DNA from: Galerina marginata
Taxonomy: Eukaryota; Basidiomycota; Agaricomycetes; Agaricales; Galerinaceae
DNA length: 64,000 nucleotides
Reading direction: 5' to 3'
NCBI GenBank assembly: GCA_023014335.1
Contig: JAECYW010000004.1
Span: forward strand, 806,001 to 870,000
Position 1 is the first letter of the stretch; each line of letters begins with the position of its first letter. The notes beneath the pieces were generated by a model. It made no database searches. It saw only the letters and a list, made by a program, of their open reading frames with translations, and was not told where the DNA came from. A program made the position numbers and the translations under genes. Shown piece after piece: positions 22,897 through 33,864 of the stretch.

Positions 22897-23173
22897 AGGT
22901 CTGGGCACCGCGCATGCGCCAACATTGGGCTCATGTCCAAATCGGGTTCATGACTTTCCTTTTTCGTTTTGCGGGGTTTATAAAATCGGTCTCGCAATAA
23001 GCCTTACTCGATCGAGTATGGTAATACTCTCCAAGATACTCTAGCACCCTCGAGAAATTGAAACATCGCATTTAGGACCCGCTATGTTGATATGAGGACT
23101 CGAATACACCTACGATCTACTTTATAAGCTAATGAACAAGAACAACCAGAACTCCAACTTCATTGGAATACAC

Positions 23174-24279
23174 TTAATTCTCCACGGGTTTCTTATTAAT
23201 AAATCCCATCCCCCTAAGCATCTGAATAATTTCTCCGATCATAAGCAGTGTCAGAAACATGGCAGTCATTGTGGAAGATGAGCGAGACTTTCCGCTGACA
23301 GCGGAACTGTCACCTGTGTCCATCCACACCACGATGCAGATTGTCCCTAAGCAAAATACTGCAGACCTAATGTAGACGTCTTAAATTTAGCTCATGAGAG
23401 ACGAAGGTAAGGAAGTACCCACCGAGCAAGGCATGAAATTGGTGCAGTCAGGAAAACCCAGAAATCGATCGATGCTCTGGTATCGCGAGAGCGGGATGCC
23501 TAAAATCATACATCAGTATCTATATTATGGGCCAGTTAAACACCGTACTTCAATTCACTCTTCTTTCATTCCGCGTGTTTTGAGCCTTGACCTGTTGAAA
23601 AGGTACCAGCTGCTTAAAACAAGCCCTGCGCATGAGACCAGGAAAGCCGACAGAGCGGTAGTTCGCGTGTACGCATTGTCTCCAACGCCGTTGACTTGAA
23701 AGAGGGCAAGAGACAGCCTAATAACCGTGTATTTCTGTTGTTAAAATCCGAAGAGGAAGTGATAGAAACTTGTCAATTACTTACGGGACGACTAACATGC
23801 ATCCTGTGAAAGCTATCGCCCACATTCTTGTGATCCAAACTACATTTTGGTTCCATTGATTGTGTCCAGAGATCAACCCTCCAGCGCTTACGTCGAGGGC
23901 ACGATCGCGTCCGTCCATAGCACGCATCCGACGAGAAAGCACTATGGATGGGAAAGCCATATCTCTACAAATCAGGTAGTCCAATCCGAGTGCGAATAAA
24001 GTCATTGCCAACTTGTAGAGCACACGCAGGTGGACACTGTACAGATTTAAATCATGGGAGATATATCAGCGAGATATTGTGTTGTGCCTACCTATTAGTG
24101 CTTCCAACTGGGTTAGTGTTGGAATTTAGGTTTCCTAGCCCAGACGGACTAATAGGTGTCGCCGAAATTGACGACGATGGTAAAAGCGGGGGATAAACAG
24201 CAGAAGATTGCAAGATGTGTAGAGGACGAGGTCTAGATATGGGCTGGGTTGTGAATGAAGACTCCTGGTTAAGCTCCAT
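23174..24279 (-). pseudogene. Multi-pass membrane protein of the duplicated module, copy 3 (nonsense mutation)
   Basis: The five-exon structure matches copies 1 and 2 (exon 1 24279..24092, exon 2 24036..23785, exon 3 from 23717). In exon 3, the Trp codon TGG that follows GMKEE in the other copies is TGA (23557..23555), ending the protein after about 200 residues and removing the last two or three helices. The exon 4 donor has become GTGGGT. Downstream exons still align. Either a truncated product is made or the copy is dead. Confidence 0.75.
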
Positions 24280-25179
24280 AACGGAAGGGGTTGAACTTTG
24301 AGTTCAGGGAAGGAAAGTGAAGGGAGGTAGGAGGACGATGGGCTGGCACCGTTGCTTGTTAACTTGTTGAAAGCACAAAATGGGGAGTGGCCATTTTATA
24401 TGTCCGTAGTCTGGCTCGGATACTTTTCATTTGCTAAAATAAGCATACTTCGTTTGACGGATTGATGTACATGGAATTCTTGAGGTGGGCGGTAAATCCT
24501 GGTATCACGTGTTCTAGTACTTACTACGTTGGCGCTCATCCCCTCGGCGCTAGTCTCCAGACAGACCACGATATATGTGATGTGCCCTACGGATTACGAT
24601 ATATGTACCCCGGCGCCTGCTAATGGTCGTGCGCAGTTCCGGATCACGTCGGGCTTGAGGCAGTGTTGTCGTCAATCGACGCTCAGTACCATCAGACATT
24701 GTTCTGGTGAGGTCTCGGACCACCCAATCGAGGTCCTCCCCCATCTGCACACCGTTCTCAAACCCCAAGAAACCGAAATCTGCACCAGAAAGGATGCGAA
24801 AGCTGTGTATTTTCCTCACCAACTGTCGATGTTTGCCCACCACTAACACTGAACGTCGATGCCTACGCCTCTCACAAAGACCGCCGGCTCTGCGGCATCG
24901 AGTATGAGCTGAACATGCTGCAAAAATAGCTTGATTGCAGTGAGGACACTCAACGATATCACAACTTGCTTGATACCATTCGAAGCCCATTCGGCGATCA
25001 GCACAACGCTGCATGGGCCCTTCCCTTTTGATGTTGTGAGGTACATCCAGGTACATCCCATACTTATGTTATCCGTGTATCGGGAGTGAAGCTTGTAAAG
25101 GCTGGAGGATTTTCATTCCTCGTAACTGGTAGCTTACACTTGCATTTTGCTACAATACATGCCTAGCTCTTTGCCACGG
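24280..25179. other. Spacer without a supported gene
   Basis: Between membrane-protein copy 3 and a POP5 fragment. A 168-codon frame on the minus strand (25056..24550) is open but has a composition unlike a protein and no splice context. A competing frame there contains a hydrophobic stretch. No assignment is made. Confidence 0.3.
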
Positions 25180-25290
25180 CTAGCGAGGGGTCATTGCACG
25201 ATATAGGGGTTTAGCCAAAAACAATAGGTACAAGCCTGATATTTTTTCAGTGGGCCAAGACGACGTTTACGAAACGTTTTGCACTAAGTA
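25180..25290 (+). pseudogene. Decayed fragment of POP5 (end of exon 4, intron, exon 5)
   Basis: The stretch near 25198 (attgcacgatataggg then tttagcc) resembles POP5 atcgcacggtataga with tttagcc at 13589-13620. It is followed by a GT-rich intron-like part and gacgtttacgaaacg, resembling the start of POP5 exon 5. Identity is about 75 percent by eye with frame damage. Confidence 0.45.
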
Positions 25291-25701
25291 TAACTCTTTC
25301 TCTCCTGACCATGATCTTCGTACTGATCATGTAGCTCTACAGCTTTGCGATGTATCTGACGTCTCACTGTACAATGTATATCAAGTTTATCCCTGAAATA
25401 ATACTCCGTACCCCATTCCCCAAAGCCCCTTCCCCAATTTTTTATCGCCGAAGAGCCGGAAACGACTTTCACTCATCTCCGACGTGGACGAACCACCAGT
25501 CTCTTGATCCACGACCACCATTACACCCACCCAACCATCCTCAAAGTCCGTTCTACTTCCCTTCACTCATGAGCTGAACACTTAAAAAGACTCTCCCAGC
25601 CTCTCCGTGGTTGAAAGAAAAAAAATACACAGTCCAGTCGGAACCCGGGCCAGCACCACAACCGACTCCATCTCATCCCATCTCACCCCACCACAGTGAC
25701 G

Positions 25702-27273
25702 ATGAACGGAAAGAGCGCGCTCGAAACCCGCCTCCAAGCAGCCCTCGCATCCCGCGAGGAACGGTGGATCCGACGTCGCCTCCCAGACCCCGCAGCCTCC
25801 ACCTCGTCCTCACACCCATCGCCCCTAGCAGACTTCACCTCAAACGACTACCTCTCCCTCTCCGCCTCCTCCAAGCTCCGCTCGCACCTCCTCCAGCGGC
25901 TCTCCTCCGCCCCCGACATCCTCGGGTCCGGCGGGTCGAGGCTGCTCGTGAACGGGAGGGCACACGCCCAGCTGGAAGCGCGGTTGGCGGCGTTCTTTCG
26001 AGGGGAGGAGGCGTTGCTGTTCAACTCGGGGTTCGATGCGAATGTGGGGTTCTTCGCGTGCGTGCCCCAGCGCGGGGACGTCGTCATATATGACGAGTAC
26101 ATCCACGCCTCGGTGCATGATGGGATCCGCGGGTCCCGCGTTGGGCGGGACTCGCATTTTTCGTTTGAGCATAACTCGCTTGAGGGGCTATGGAGCCTGC
26201 TGTGTCGGCTGAAGCTGGAGAGGAGGGGGTTGAGGGAAGGCGAGAGCAGTCTGTTTTTGGCGGTGGAGAGCTTGTATAGCATGGATGGGACGTTTGCGCC
26301 GTTAACGGAGATGGCGGATATGCTGGAGGAGGTGTTCCCGCTGAAAAACGCCTATCTCGTGGTGGACGAAGCCCACTCGACGGGGATCTACGGTCCTCAA
26401 GGCAGAGGACGCGTCGCCCTGCTCGGGCTGGAGGATCGGGTCCTAGCAAGGCTGCATACGTTCGGAAAGGCTCTGGCTGCCACCGGAGGTGCGTATTTAC
26501 TATTTATACACCCTGATGATGCCCTCAACAAAGTTGACCATCTCCTTCTTACAGCCGTGATAATCACATCCACGCTCATCCGCGATTATCTCCTAAACTA
26601 CGCTCGGTCGCTCATCTACACCACCTCGCTCAGCTACGCCAACATCATAGCCGCAGACTGCTCCTTCGACATGCTGATAGACGGGACGGCGCAACATGTA
26701 AGCTCCCTTCCCCTTCCTCTTCCTTCCTCCTTCAGTTCCCTCATCTAATCCACCAATCCAATCTAGCTATCAAACCGCCTCCTCGACCTATCCTCCTACT
26801 TCACCAACACCCTCCAACCCCTCCTCACATCCCGCCAAATCCCACCCACCCTCGTCTCCCTCCCCCCACACGTTCACGTTCACGTCCACCCCTCCTCCCT
26901 ATCCTCTCCCCACGCCTCTCCCCTCCCCTCCCCAATAATCCCAATCCACACCCCTTACCACAACGCCCGCCCGCTCTCCGCCTACCTCCTCGCCCTCGGC
27001 CTAAACGCGCGCCCCATCACCTGGCCCACGGTGCCGAAGGGCAAGGACCGCGTGCGGGTGTGTCTGCATGCGGGGAATACGAGGGGGGAGGTGGATAGGC
27101 TTGTTAGGGGGGTTGTGGATTGGGCGGAGGAGACTTTGCGGTTGGGGGTGGGGGTGGGGGTGGATTTGGGTGGGGGAGAGGGAGAGGAGACGGGGGATGG
27201 GGGTGGGGGTGGGGGTGGGAGGAGGACGGGGAGGGGGCAGGTGCTTGATGGGGTTTTGGAGAGTAAGCTATGA
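25702..27273 (+). CDS. bioF: 8-amino-7-oxononanoate (KAPA) synthase-like PLP enzyme
   Basis: Three exons in phase: 25702..26488, 26555..26697 and 26767..27273, giving 478 residues. It has the alpha-oxoamine synthase features in order: FTSNDYLSLS, GSGGSRLLVNGRAHAQLE, a long fold-type-I core with YDEYIHASVHDGIRGSR, SLYSMDGTFAPL, the PLP-binding VVDEAHSTGIYGPQGRG, and TFGKALAATGG with the Schiff-base Lys. The order and the GRAHAQLE-like motif favour KAPA synthase (pimeloyl-CoA or -ACP plus L-Ala to KAPA, biotin pathway) over serine palmitoyltransferase or ALA synthase. At 478 residues it is longer than the usual ~390-400, partly because of a Gly/Glu-rich stretch near the C-terminus. The gene is strikingly GC-rich compared with its neighbours. 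The first intron is 66 nt, a multiple of three, so unspliced RNA would also be open. A truncated copy of its 5' end lies at 21940. Confidence 0.88.
27136..27240 (+). repeat. G-rich low-complexity tract at bioF 3' end
   Basis: Repeated ggggtggg-type runs, with more than eight G-tracts of at least four, encode a Gly/Val/Glu/Asp-rich tail. The plus (coding) strand could form G-quadruplexes. Confidence 0.7.
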
Positions 27274-28010
27274 ATTGTGATTAATTGTCGTATTGGATTC
27301 AGACCGGCGTACTAAGTATGTTAGTTGTTAAAATTAGAATTTACATGGTTATAAAACCAAACTTGTAGATATTTGCCGTACTTGTTACTCGAATGAGGGA
27401 GGTTTCGAGTACAAATGTCGACCCTCCAAATAATGTTGCTTGAGCAATGAGAAAGGCAAAGCCCTTTGAGTGTACTCTGCGTTATTATGTCCCGTCTAGG
27501 CTCCTCGGAACGATCTTCGAGCGCGTGTTTGCAAACTATCCTGTCTACTTTCGCAGCGGTTTCATAAAAACAACTAAAACTTGCTCTTGAAGTATATGCA
27601 CAGCTTCTGCCCGTGTGGGGGGATTCAGATTCTCAGAATAATAAGTCCTGTACGTCCGCTTCGTACGACACGATCTGTCATTGTCAAGTGGGTTGAAATG
27701 AAGAATGGACGTCCTATAAATAGCCGGCGCCAATATTAATTTGGTGCTTCTGAATCTGGAGTAGATATAGATATAGATCTAGAGAGAAAACGCGATTCGA
27801 TTCGTACACAGCTACAACAATAATATAACACAAGCGGGGTGAGAGAATGAGAGCTAATACATAGATAGATTGGACGTTGAGAACATAAGCGAAGAGAAAA
27901 AGGAGAAATACATCGAAAGTTGGGTGGATAAAATAATCAAGGGGAGAAGTAGAAGTGTCCAAATGGGAGCGACATTCGATGAAGGTGTCGGGGGCAGGGC
28001 TACCAGGAGG
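27274..28010. other. Intergenic stretch
   Basis: The 3' flanks of two convergent genes (bioF plus, Arg/Asp-rich gene minus). AT-rich with short simple repeats (atagatatagat near 27770). No gene seen. Confidence 0.4.
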
Positions 28011-30046
28011 TTAGGCAGCATGTTCGGATGGGGGCAGACCACCCATAGCATGCTCAGGCGGAGAAAAGACTTCCTGGAACTTGGACGCAGATGGGTCGCC
28101 TTCGAATTCTTGTGCTGGTGGCTCTTCTTCTTCAGCGCGATGTCGTCTCTCCCTATCCTTATCCCTATCCCGCTCTCGTTCCCTATCCTTGTCCTTATCC
28201 CGAGGTCTATCCCTGTCCCGCTCTCTATCCCTCTCTCTATCCCTATCTCTATCCCGATCCCCACCACGATCCCTGTCCCTATCATCATACCCCCTACTCT
28301 TCCCCGACGACCGATACTCGTCCTCATACCGCCTCGACGACTTGCCATACTTATCGCGCGAGGACGACGACTTGTAATAATCCTCATCCCGCCTATGCGT
28401 CCTCTCATACTCATCCCGCTCGCGGCGCCTGTCCCTGTCCCTGTCCCGGTCTGGGGCAGCGCGCTCTCTATCTCTGTCCCTATCTCTGTCTCGGTCCCGA
28501 TACCGGTCGTCCCGTTCACGATCCCGATCCCGATACCGGTCGCTCTCCCGCTCCCTCTCGCGGTCTTTCCGTTTCCGCTCCTCGCCCTCGCCGGGGTACT
28601 CGAGCGTCGTAGGCGCGAACGGCACGCCTGCCCCACCGTGCGCGGCGGAGAGCGGCGCGTCCTCGTGGACAACGCGCAGTGGGGGATCAGTGCGGGAATA
28701 GTCGCCTTTACGCCCGTCCCTGTCCCTATCCCTATCCCTATCCCTGTCTCTGTCTTTATCGTCGCGGCGACTCCGCTCGCGGTCCCTGTCGCGGTCTTCG
28801 TATCGCCTAGAACGGCTGTCGTAGTAGTCCTTGTTATAATCCCGCGTGTCTGAATAGTGTCGTGAGTGCGATGGGCGCTTGTAGTCCTTATCTCTGTCGG
28901 TGGAGCCCTTGTAAGGGTCCGAGCGGTCCTTGCTTCCGCTTCGGTAGTGCTGACATAACAAAATCAGTTGGCGGGTTAGAGAGTGCAAGAAAGACCGAAA
29001 ACGAACATCCGAGGTATAGCGGCGCGAGTCGGAGCGCTTGGGGTCATCTCGATATTTATATCTGTCGTCGTCTTTCCGTTCTTCTCTGTCATATTTCCGT
29101 GATCGGTCTTGATCAGGTGCTCTCTAAAACGAACCAGAGTGAGCCTCGTTATTACCAAGATACCAGGTCATGCAAAGCCCACTCACCTGCGAAGTCGACC
29201 GAACCAGATCACCCTCCTGTTCCCGATGACGAGAAGACGAAGGCGGCTTGACGCTCTCCTGACGCATCAGCTCCACAGCTTGCTGTTGTTCTCGTGGATC
29301 ACGCCTGCTTGAGGACTTGCGGGATAGATCGACGTTGGGGTCTGGCTTCATCTGGGCGGTGAAGGTGACTTTGGGTGACGGTGGTTTCCTCGGAAGCGGA
29401 GGTGGTGACTCAGACCGGGATCTAGTCATTGGGTGCTGTTCCATCTGTGGGTGGTGTTGTTGTGGATCACCCGGGTAGAGTCCTGGGTGCTGCTCGAATT
29501 CTTTGAGAATGTTCTTGAATTCGTTTCAGTATATGTCAATGTAAAAACGGTAAATAATTTACCTCGACCTCTTGGAAGAGAGCTTTGGCGCTTTGTTGAA
29601 AGGCAGATATATCGGCCGGGGATTTCTTGGGGAGCTTGGATTTAGAAGGTGCATTCTTGGTCAGTCTACATCGAACCGTTGTGCTCAGCCACAGCTCCCG
29701 CCATACCAAGGTTTGGATAAGACGCTCACCTCGCCGCCTCCTTCCTAAACCGCTTCGTCCCATCCTTCCCAATGATATGGCCCCCCATCTCCAGCATATC
29801 CTTCGTCCTATCTAACAACTGCAAGCCGTCCTGCCAGAGCGCCTTCTTCTCTCCGAGGCCCTCGTCTCTACCCCCACGGCCATTGGATTGAACAGGAGGT
29901 ATAGGCAGCGGCTCGCGCGAGTCTGGAGAGTCAGGAAACTCCGGAGGAGCTGCTGGTCGGGATTTATTGCTCCTCCGGAGGAACGAGAGAAATGTGTCGT
30001 TGAATAGCTCGCGTTGGCCGAATTTCAGGGGCGGTGGGGGTGTCAT
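28011..30046 (-). CDS. Arg/Asp-rich low-complexity protein, possibly RNA-processing
   Basis: Five exons in phase: 30046..29730, 29665..29563, 29513..29187, 29123..29007 and 28949..28011, giving 600 residues. The N-terminal ~150 residues look folded (FGQRELFNDTFLSFLRRS and WQDGLQLLDRTKDMLEMGG). The middle is Ser/Pro-rich with DPREQQQAVELMRQES. The C-terminal ~340 residues are dominated by RD, RE and DR dipeptides in long mixed-charge runs, with SSSRDKYGKSSRRYED in between. Such mixed-charge domains are typical of nuclear-speckle and splicing or 3'-end factors, so a nuclear RNA-related role is inferred. No RRM or zinc finger was seen. The last intron (57 nt) is a multiple of three and could be retained. 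Confidence 0.72.
28140..28580. repeat. Degenerate hexamer-type repeat coding RD/RE dipeptides
   Basis: The plus strand shows recurring cctatccctgtccc-like units, the complement of agg-gac-like codons. This drives the Arg/Asp runs of the overlapping gene and produces a long but artificial open frame of alternating Ile/Pro/Val on the plus strand. Confidence 0.75.
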
Positions 30047-30954
30047 TCGTCGGATACAAGGATACCAGCCTTGCTTGCGGTATTATATGGTCGGAACAGG
30101 AAGGGTATATGGGTGTCAGGGAATAGGTTGTGGTACAGATCAATGGCTGTGGTTCAAGAAACGGTGGTGACAGCTCTTCGGCCTTGGAACCAAACAACAA
30201 CAAACTGGGGAAGGGTACCGGTCCGGTGCATCTTGTCCTTGGGACAACGTTGGGGAGGATATTTTCCTTGCATTTTCTTATCGCAGAGGACACAGATACT
30301 TACCGTTTCAACAGATTTCAGCCACTATTGACTTAATTTTTTTTGGCTATTTTAGCTTGATTTTAGCTTAATTCCGAAGCCGCCACTACGCCTGACGTCA
30401 TAACGGATGTCCACGCTTCAGAATCAGAAATGGTCGGAATCTGTTTAGACCTTGACAGTACAATGCTTCGAGAAAGCATTACTGGAATTTTTAAGTATTC
30501 CTTGTCGAAGGGGAATTACCTACTCTGCACTGCCTCTCGAGCTTCCCAAATCTCCGCTTTCCCCGCACAAACTTTAGAGATGTCAAGGCTTACATTCCGC
30601 TGTCTCTCGCAAGATACCTGAAACTCTCCCTGTCGCAAAACACGGAGGAGAATCTATTTCTGAGAAGAGCGAACGTGCACAAACCCGGAGGAATTTCTCG
30701 CGAGGAATGAATGATGAGATACAACAACCAGAACTCACGATGCAGAATTCTTCCAGAGCTCGTTGCTTGAGGTGAGAGTGTTCAAATACTATGCTCATGC
30801 CAAATAATTCGTCGACCCCTCTTTCTCGGTCTATAGTACCCATCAGCACCTAATTTTCATGCCAGTCATCAAGCACAGTCGTCCGTTCAAGTTTCCAACT
30901 TCGAAGTTTACACTCGACACGTTGCCAATACCCAGTGAAGTCTCGATCCACATG
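30047..30954. other. Intergenic stretch
   Basis: Upstream of the Arg/Asp-rich gene. Short frames near 30430-30850 on both strands show no recognisable protein. It should hold the promoter of the minus-strand gene. Confidence 0.35.
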
Positions 30955-31030
30955 CGAAAAAACTCTGGAAATATTTTATCGCTCACGAAGGAAAGAAATT
31001 ACTGACTGTAGAAGTGGGTGGCACAAGCTA
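30955..31030 (+). pseudogene. Decayed DUF4419 exon 3 fragment
   Basis: The segment FIAHEGKKLLTVEVGGT can be read here and resembles FVAHEGKKKLVVYADGT of the two intact DUF4419 genes downstream. The surrounding sequence is degenerate. Nearby, 31107 onward resembles the 5' flank of the second DUF4419 gene. Confidence 0.45.
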
Positions 31031-31493
31031 CGTCACGGCAGCATCGCGTTTCGCCTCCGCGGTGGCCTCGTTTGTTGATTTGGTTGGAGTCACTGTCTCG
31101 AGTCACCGAATATTTTAATCTGGGAACCCGCAAAGGTTAACATGGAAGCAAGTCGGTTTTTTTTCTTATCAGAACGCAGTGAGGAGTCTGAGCTCTGCGC
31201 ACTTCAACTCTGATGGGCCAAATTTGTACCAGAACACCCAAAAATACCGTTTGCAGACCTCCTGACGCATACATACCTGTATGCGTATAAACTTCGAAAA
31301 CAAAGTATGGAGGTACTCGTTATTTGGATTTTTAACTATTATTGTCTATCCTTTCCCAGCATCGCTCGCTCCAAGTCAACATCTGATGATTCTGATCGAC
31401 ACAGCCTCGTTCCAAAATTTCTACTTATACGCATCGATACGGGATGAAATCCGAGCGGGAGCATCTCCTTCGCCCACTCTCCCTGGTCCCAAT

Positions 31494-32929
31494 ATGCCTG
31501 TCACTTTCACCGTCGCTAAGCACAGCGCCAACTCCGTGCCTGGGCAATATCGGCCTTGCCAAAGCGCAGACGAGCTACTCGCAAGTACCTGGGGCGAGAA
31601 TGCGCGTACGACGCGCTCGGCTGAGCTCCTCCAGAGCTCTCTGATTGACCCTGATTTCTCTGCTATATCTCCAAAGCAAAACGGGTTTGTCGATACGATT
31701 GTGGCGGCTTATAACGGGCATCAACACCTTGTCCTCAGGTTAGGCGCCCATCATGCCCTATGGTTTGGTTCGAACCCAGCTTACTTTTAACAGGCCTGAC
31801 AATGTATGGATTGCCATACTTGGGCAATTCAACTTCTAGTGAGGCTCTTCTCCATTCAAATTAGATTTACCTGATTTAATTCATGTGGTTTATGAAGTGT
31901 AAATGCACACGCCGAAGAACTACGCCAACATTTTGTCGCGCACGAGGGGAAAAAGAAATTGGTCGTTTACGCTGACGGGACGCGGTATAGTGTTAATTTC
32001 GGTGACCTTGCCCGCCAGATGGCTGACTTGATCCACGAGAATGTTGGTTGATCTACTCATGCTTGCTCTCTAATTGTACTCACTTTGTTTTCACTAGGTT
32101 GTCGATAAAGACCTGAAAGATTGGATCCTTCCCGATTTTACTACCACCTCACATAGCGATACAGTCGTTTGCGCTGTCATGATGATGGCGACGCTCAAGG
32201 CGTACGTCGTTTTCTCACCGCCATAATCTTTAGACATTAATATTTTGTCAAAGTTATTTTAGCTACGGCTTTGAACTCGCCTGCGGGATCCCATCAGTGA
32301 CCCTGGAGGGAGAAAAAGCCGACTGGGAGAAGCTCCTCGCGCGAGTGGACAAGCTCAAGTCCTTCGGACCCGAGCCAACGATGTGGGCATCCCTCCTTCG
32401 ACCTATCCTTAGGCGATTCGTGAGCGCCTTCGATGGCGAGCCTGACCTCGATTTTTGGGGGAAGGTTTGCCATTTCCATTCTGGTGGCTCTGGGCCAACT
32501 TGGCTTTCTGGCTGGATCACCGCATTTTGCGTGTGGACCAGTGAAGGTAAATGGCAAGGGCCACCTTTATCGGAATCTTCGCACACCTGGAGACCGTCAG
32601 GATCATTCAAGTTGAACCTCGACGATGCGACATACGCGATCATTGACTCGTCTAAAGTTCCTCCGGGATTTTGCGAAGTTGATGTTGAATTAAATGATAA
32701 TGGTCAAATTTTTGAGTGTATGATGGTTTCCGGTCATTTGGCGAACCAGGTGGAAGGGGAAAAGAGAGATACCCTCAAACCATTGCCTACTTGGTTCATG
32801 TTTATCAAGGAGGAATGTGAGGACCCAGAGGTTGTGGCGATGAGGAAGTTTATGGAGGAAATGTCGACGGAATATCCAGATTTGTATAAAAACATGGAAC
32901 AACAAGGCAACCTCCCAAATGTCGGATAA
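31494..32929 (+). CDS. DUF4419 domain protein, copy 1
   Basis: Five exons in phase: 31494..31738, 31794..31838, 31898..32042, 32098..32201 and 32263..32929, giving 401 residues. Diagnostic DUF4419 blocks are present: GFVDTIVAAYNGHQHLVLRP, DNVWIAILGQFNFYV, DWILPDFTTTSHSDTVVCAV and GIPSVTLEGEKADWEKLLAR. They are followed by HFHSGGSGPTWLSGWITAF and PTWFMFIKEE. The start MPVTFTVAKH is shared with the sister gene; an open frame extends 5' of it but is not conserved. DUF4419 proteins are widespread in fungi with no established activity. The first four exons have the same lengths as in copy 2. Confidence 0.88.
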
Positions 32930-33114
32930 CTGCGCAAGGAGGACATAGCTTAGGTACTAGTAGATAAGGAATTGAACGAAATGTAACAATACCAGGGAAC
33001 AATTGGTCTCATGAATAAATGACTTCTACATACTCTTCAAGCCGTCCAAATTTAGCGCTGGCTATTTTTAGCCCCTGTGTTCCGACTTTTGTGGATGGGG
33101 ATATCATGATCCCT

Positions 33115-33560
33115 CGTAAGAGTTGACAAATTCAAGTCCTTCGGTTCAGAACCAGCATTTTGCACCTGCGACCTATTCTCAAGCGATTTGTGAGCGCTCT
33201 TGATGGAAAGCCTGACGTCAATTTTGGGAAGAGGTTTGCCCCTTCTAGTCCGGGCACTCTGGACTTACGTAGCTTTCAGGCCGGATTACAACATTCTGCG
33301 CATAGTCTAGTGAGGGAAAATGGCAAGAACAACCTGTATCAAAGAAACGTCCAACCTAGACATCGAAGAGACTAATCCGCCTGAAGCTCAATGGTATCTC
33401 ATATAGTCACCCAAGTGTTCCGCCAGGGTTCTGAGAGGCGGTCTATGTTAATCAAAGAAGAGTACGAGGACCCAGAATTTGTGAAACGTGATGGAAGAGA
33501 TGCCCGAGATGCACTCTATGAAAAGCTAGAACAAGGCTCTAAGAATGTTCATGATCGTGA
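33115..33560 (+). pseudogene. Decayed DUF4419 copy between the intact genes
   Basis: Corresponds to the last exon of the DUF4419 genes. It begins like VDKLKSFGPEP, continues with a version of RPILRRFVSAFDGEPD, and ends near EEYEDPEFV. Several indels and stops break the frame, and the 5' exons are missing. Confidence 0.75.
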
Positions 33561-33864
33561 TACAGTACCACAAATTCATATCAGTAGGTAGTGTACTAGC
33601 CTAGTAGTAGATCTCCCTTTTTATTTACTCGACTGGAGTCACCGGACTATGTCTGTTCTCGAATTCTCACCGAATATTTTGAACCTGTCAACGCGGAGGG
33701 GCAGGGGCTAACTTGGAAGCAAGCTGGTTTTGCGCATATTTTCGACTTTCCCACATTCGTATCAGCATCTGATCAACACTGCCTCTTTCCAAATCTCTAC
33801 TTATACGCAGATAAAATCAGAGCAGAAGCATACCTCGAAGCTTCTCCTTTCCCTCTCTTCCAAT

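Noticed and set aside
24550..25056. 168-codon minus-strand frame
   Set aside because: No recognisable domain, odd composition, and a competing frame over the same bases; not enough to call a gene.
25611..26093. 160-codon plus-strand frame overlapping bioF
   Set aside because: A Pro/Arg-rich shadow in another frame of the GC-rich KAPA synthase exon.
25702..27273. bioF as a recent bacterial acquisition
   Set aside because: It has two introns with fungal-type splice sites, so a recent bacterial transfer is unlikely from sequence alone; composition is kept only as a weak finding.
27870..28853. Long plus-strand frame rich in alternating Ile/Pro/Val
   Set aside because: It is the antisense shadow of the Arg/Asp-rich gene; the repeat structure keeps the opposite strand open and the product has no natural composition.
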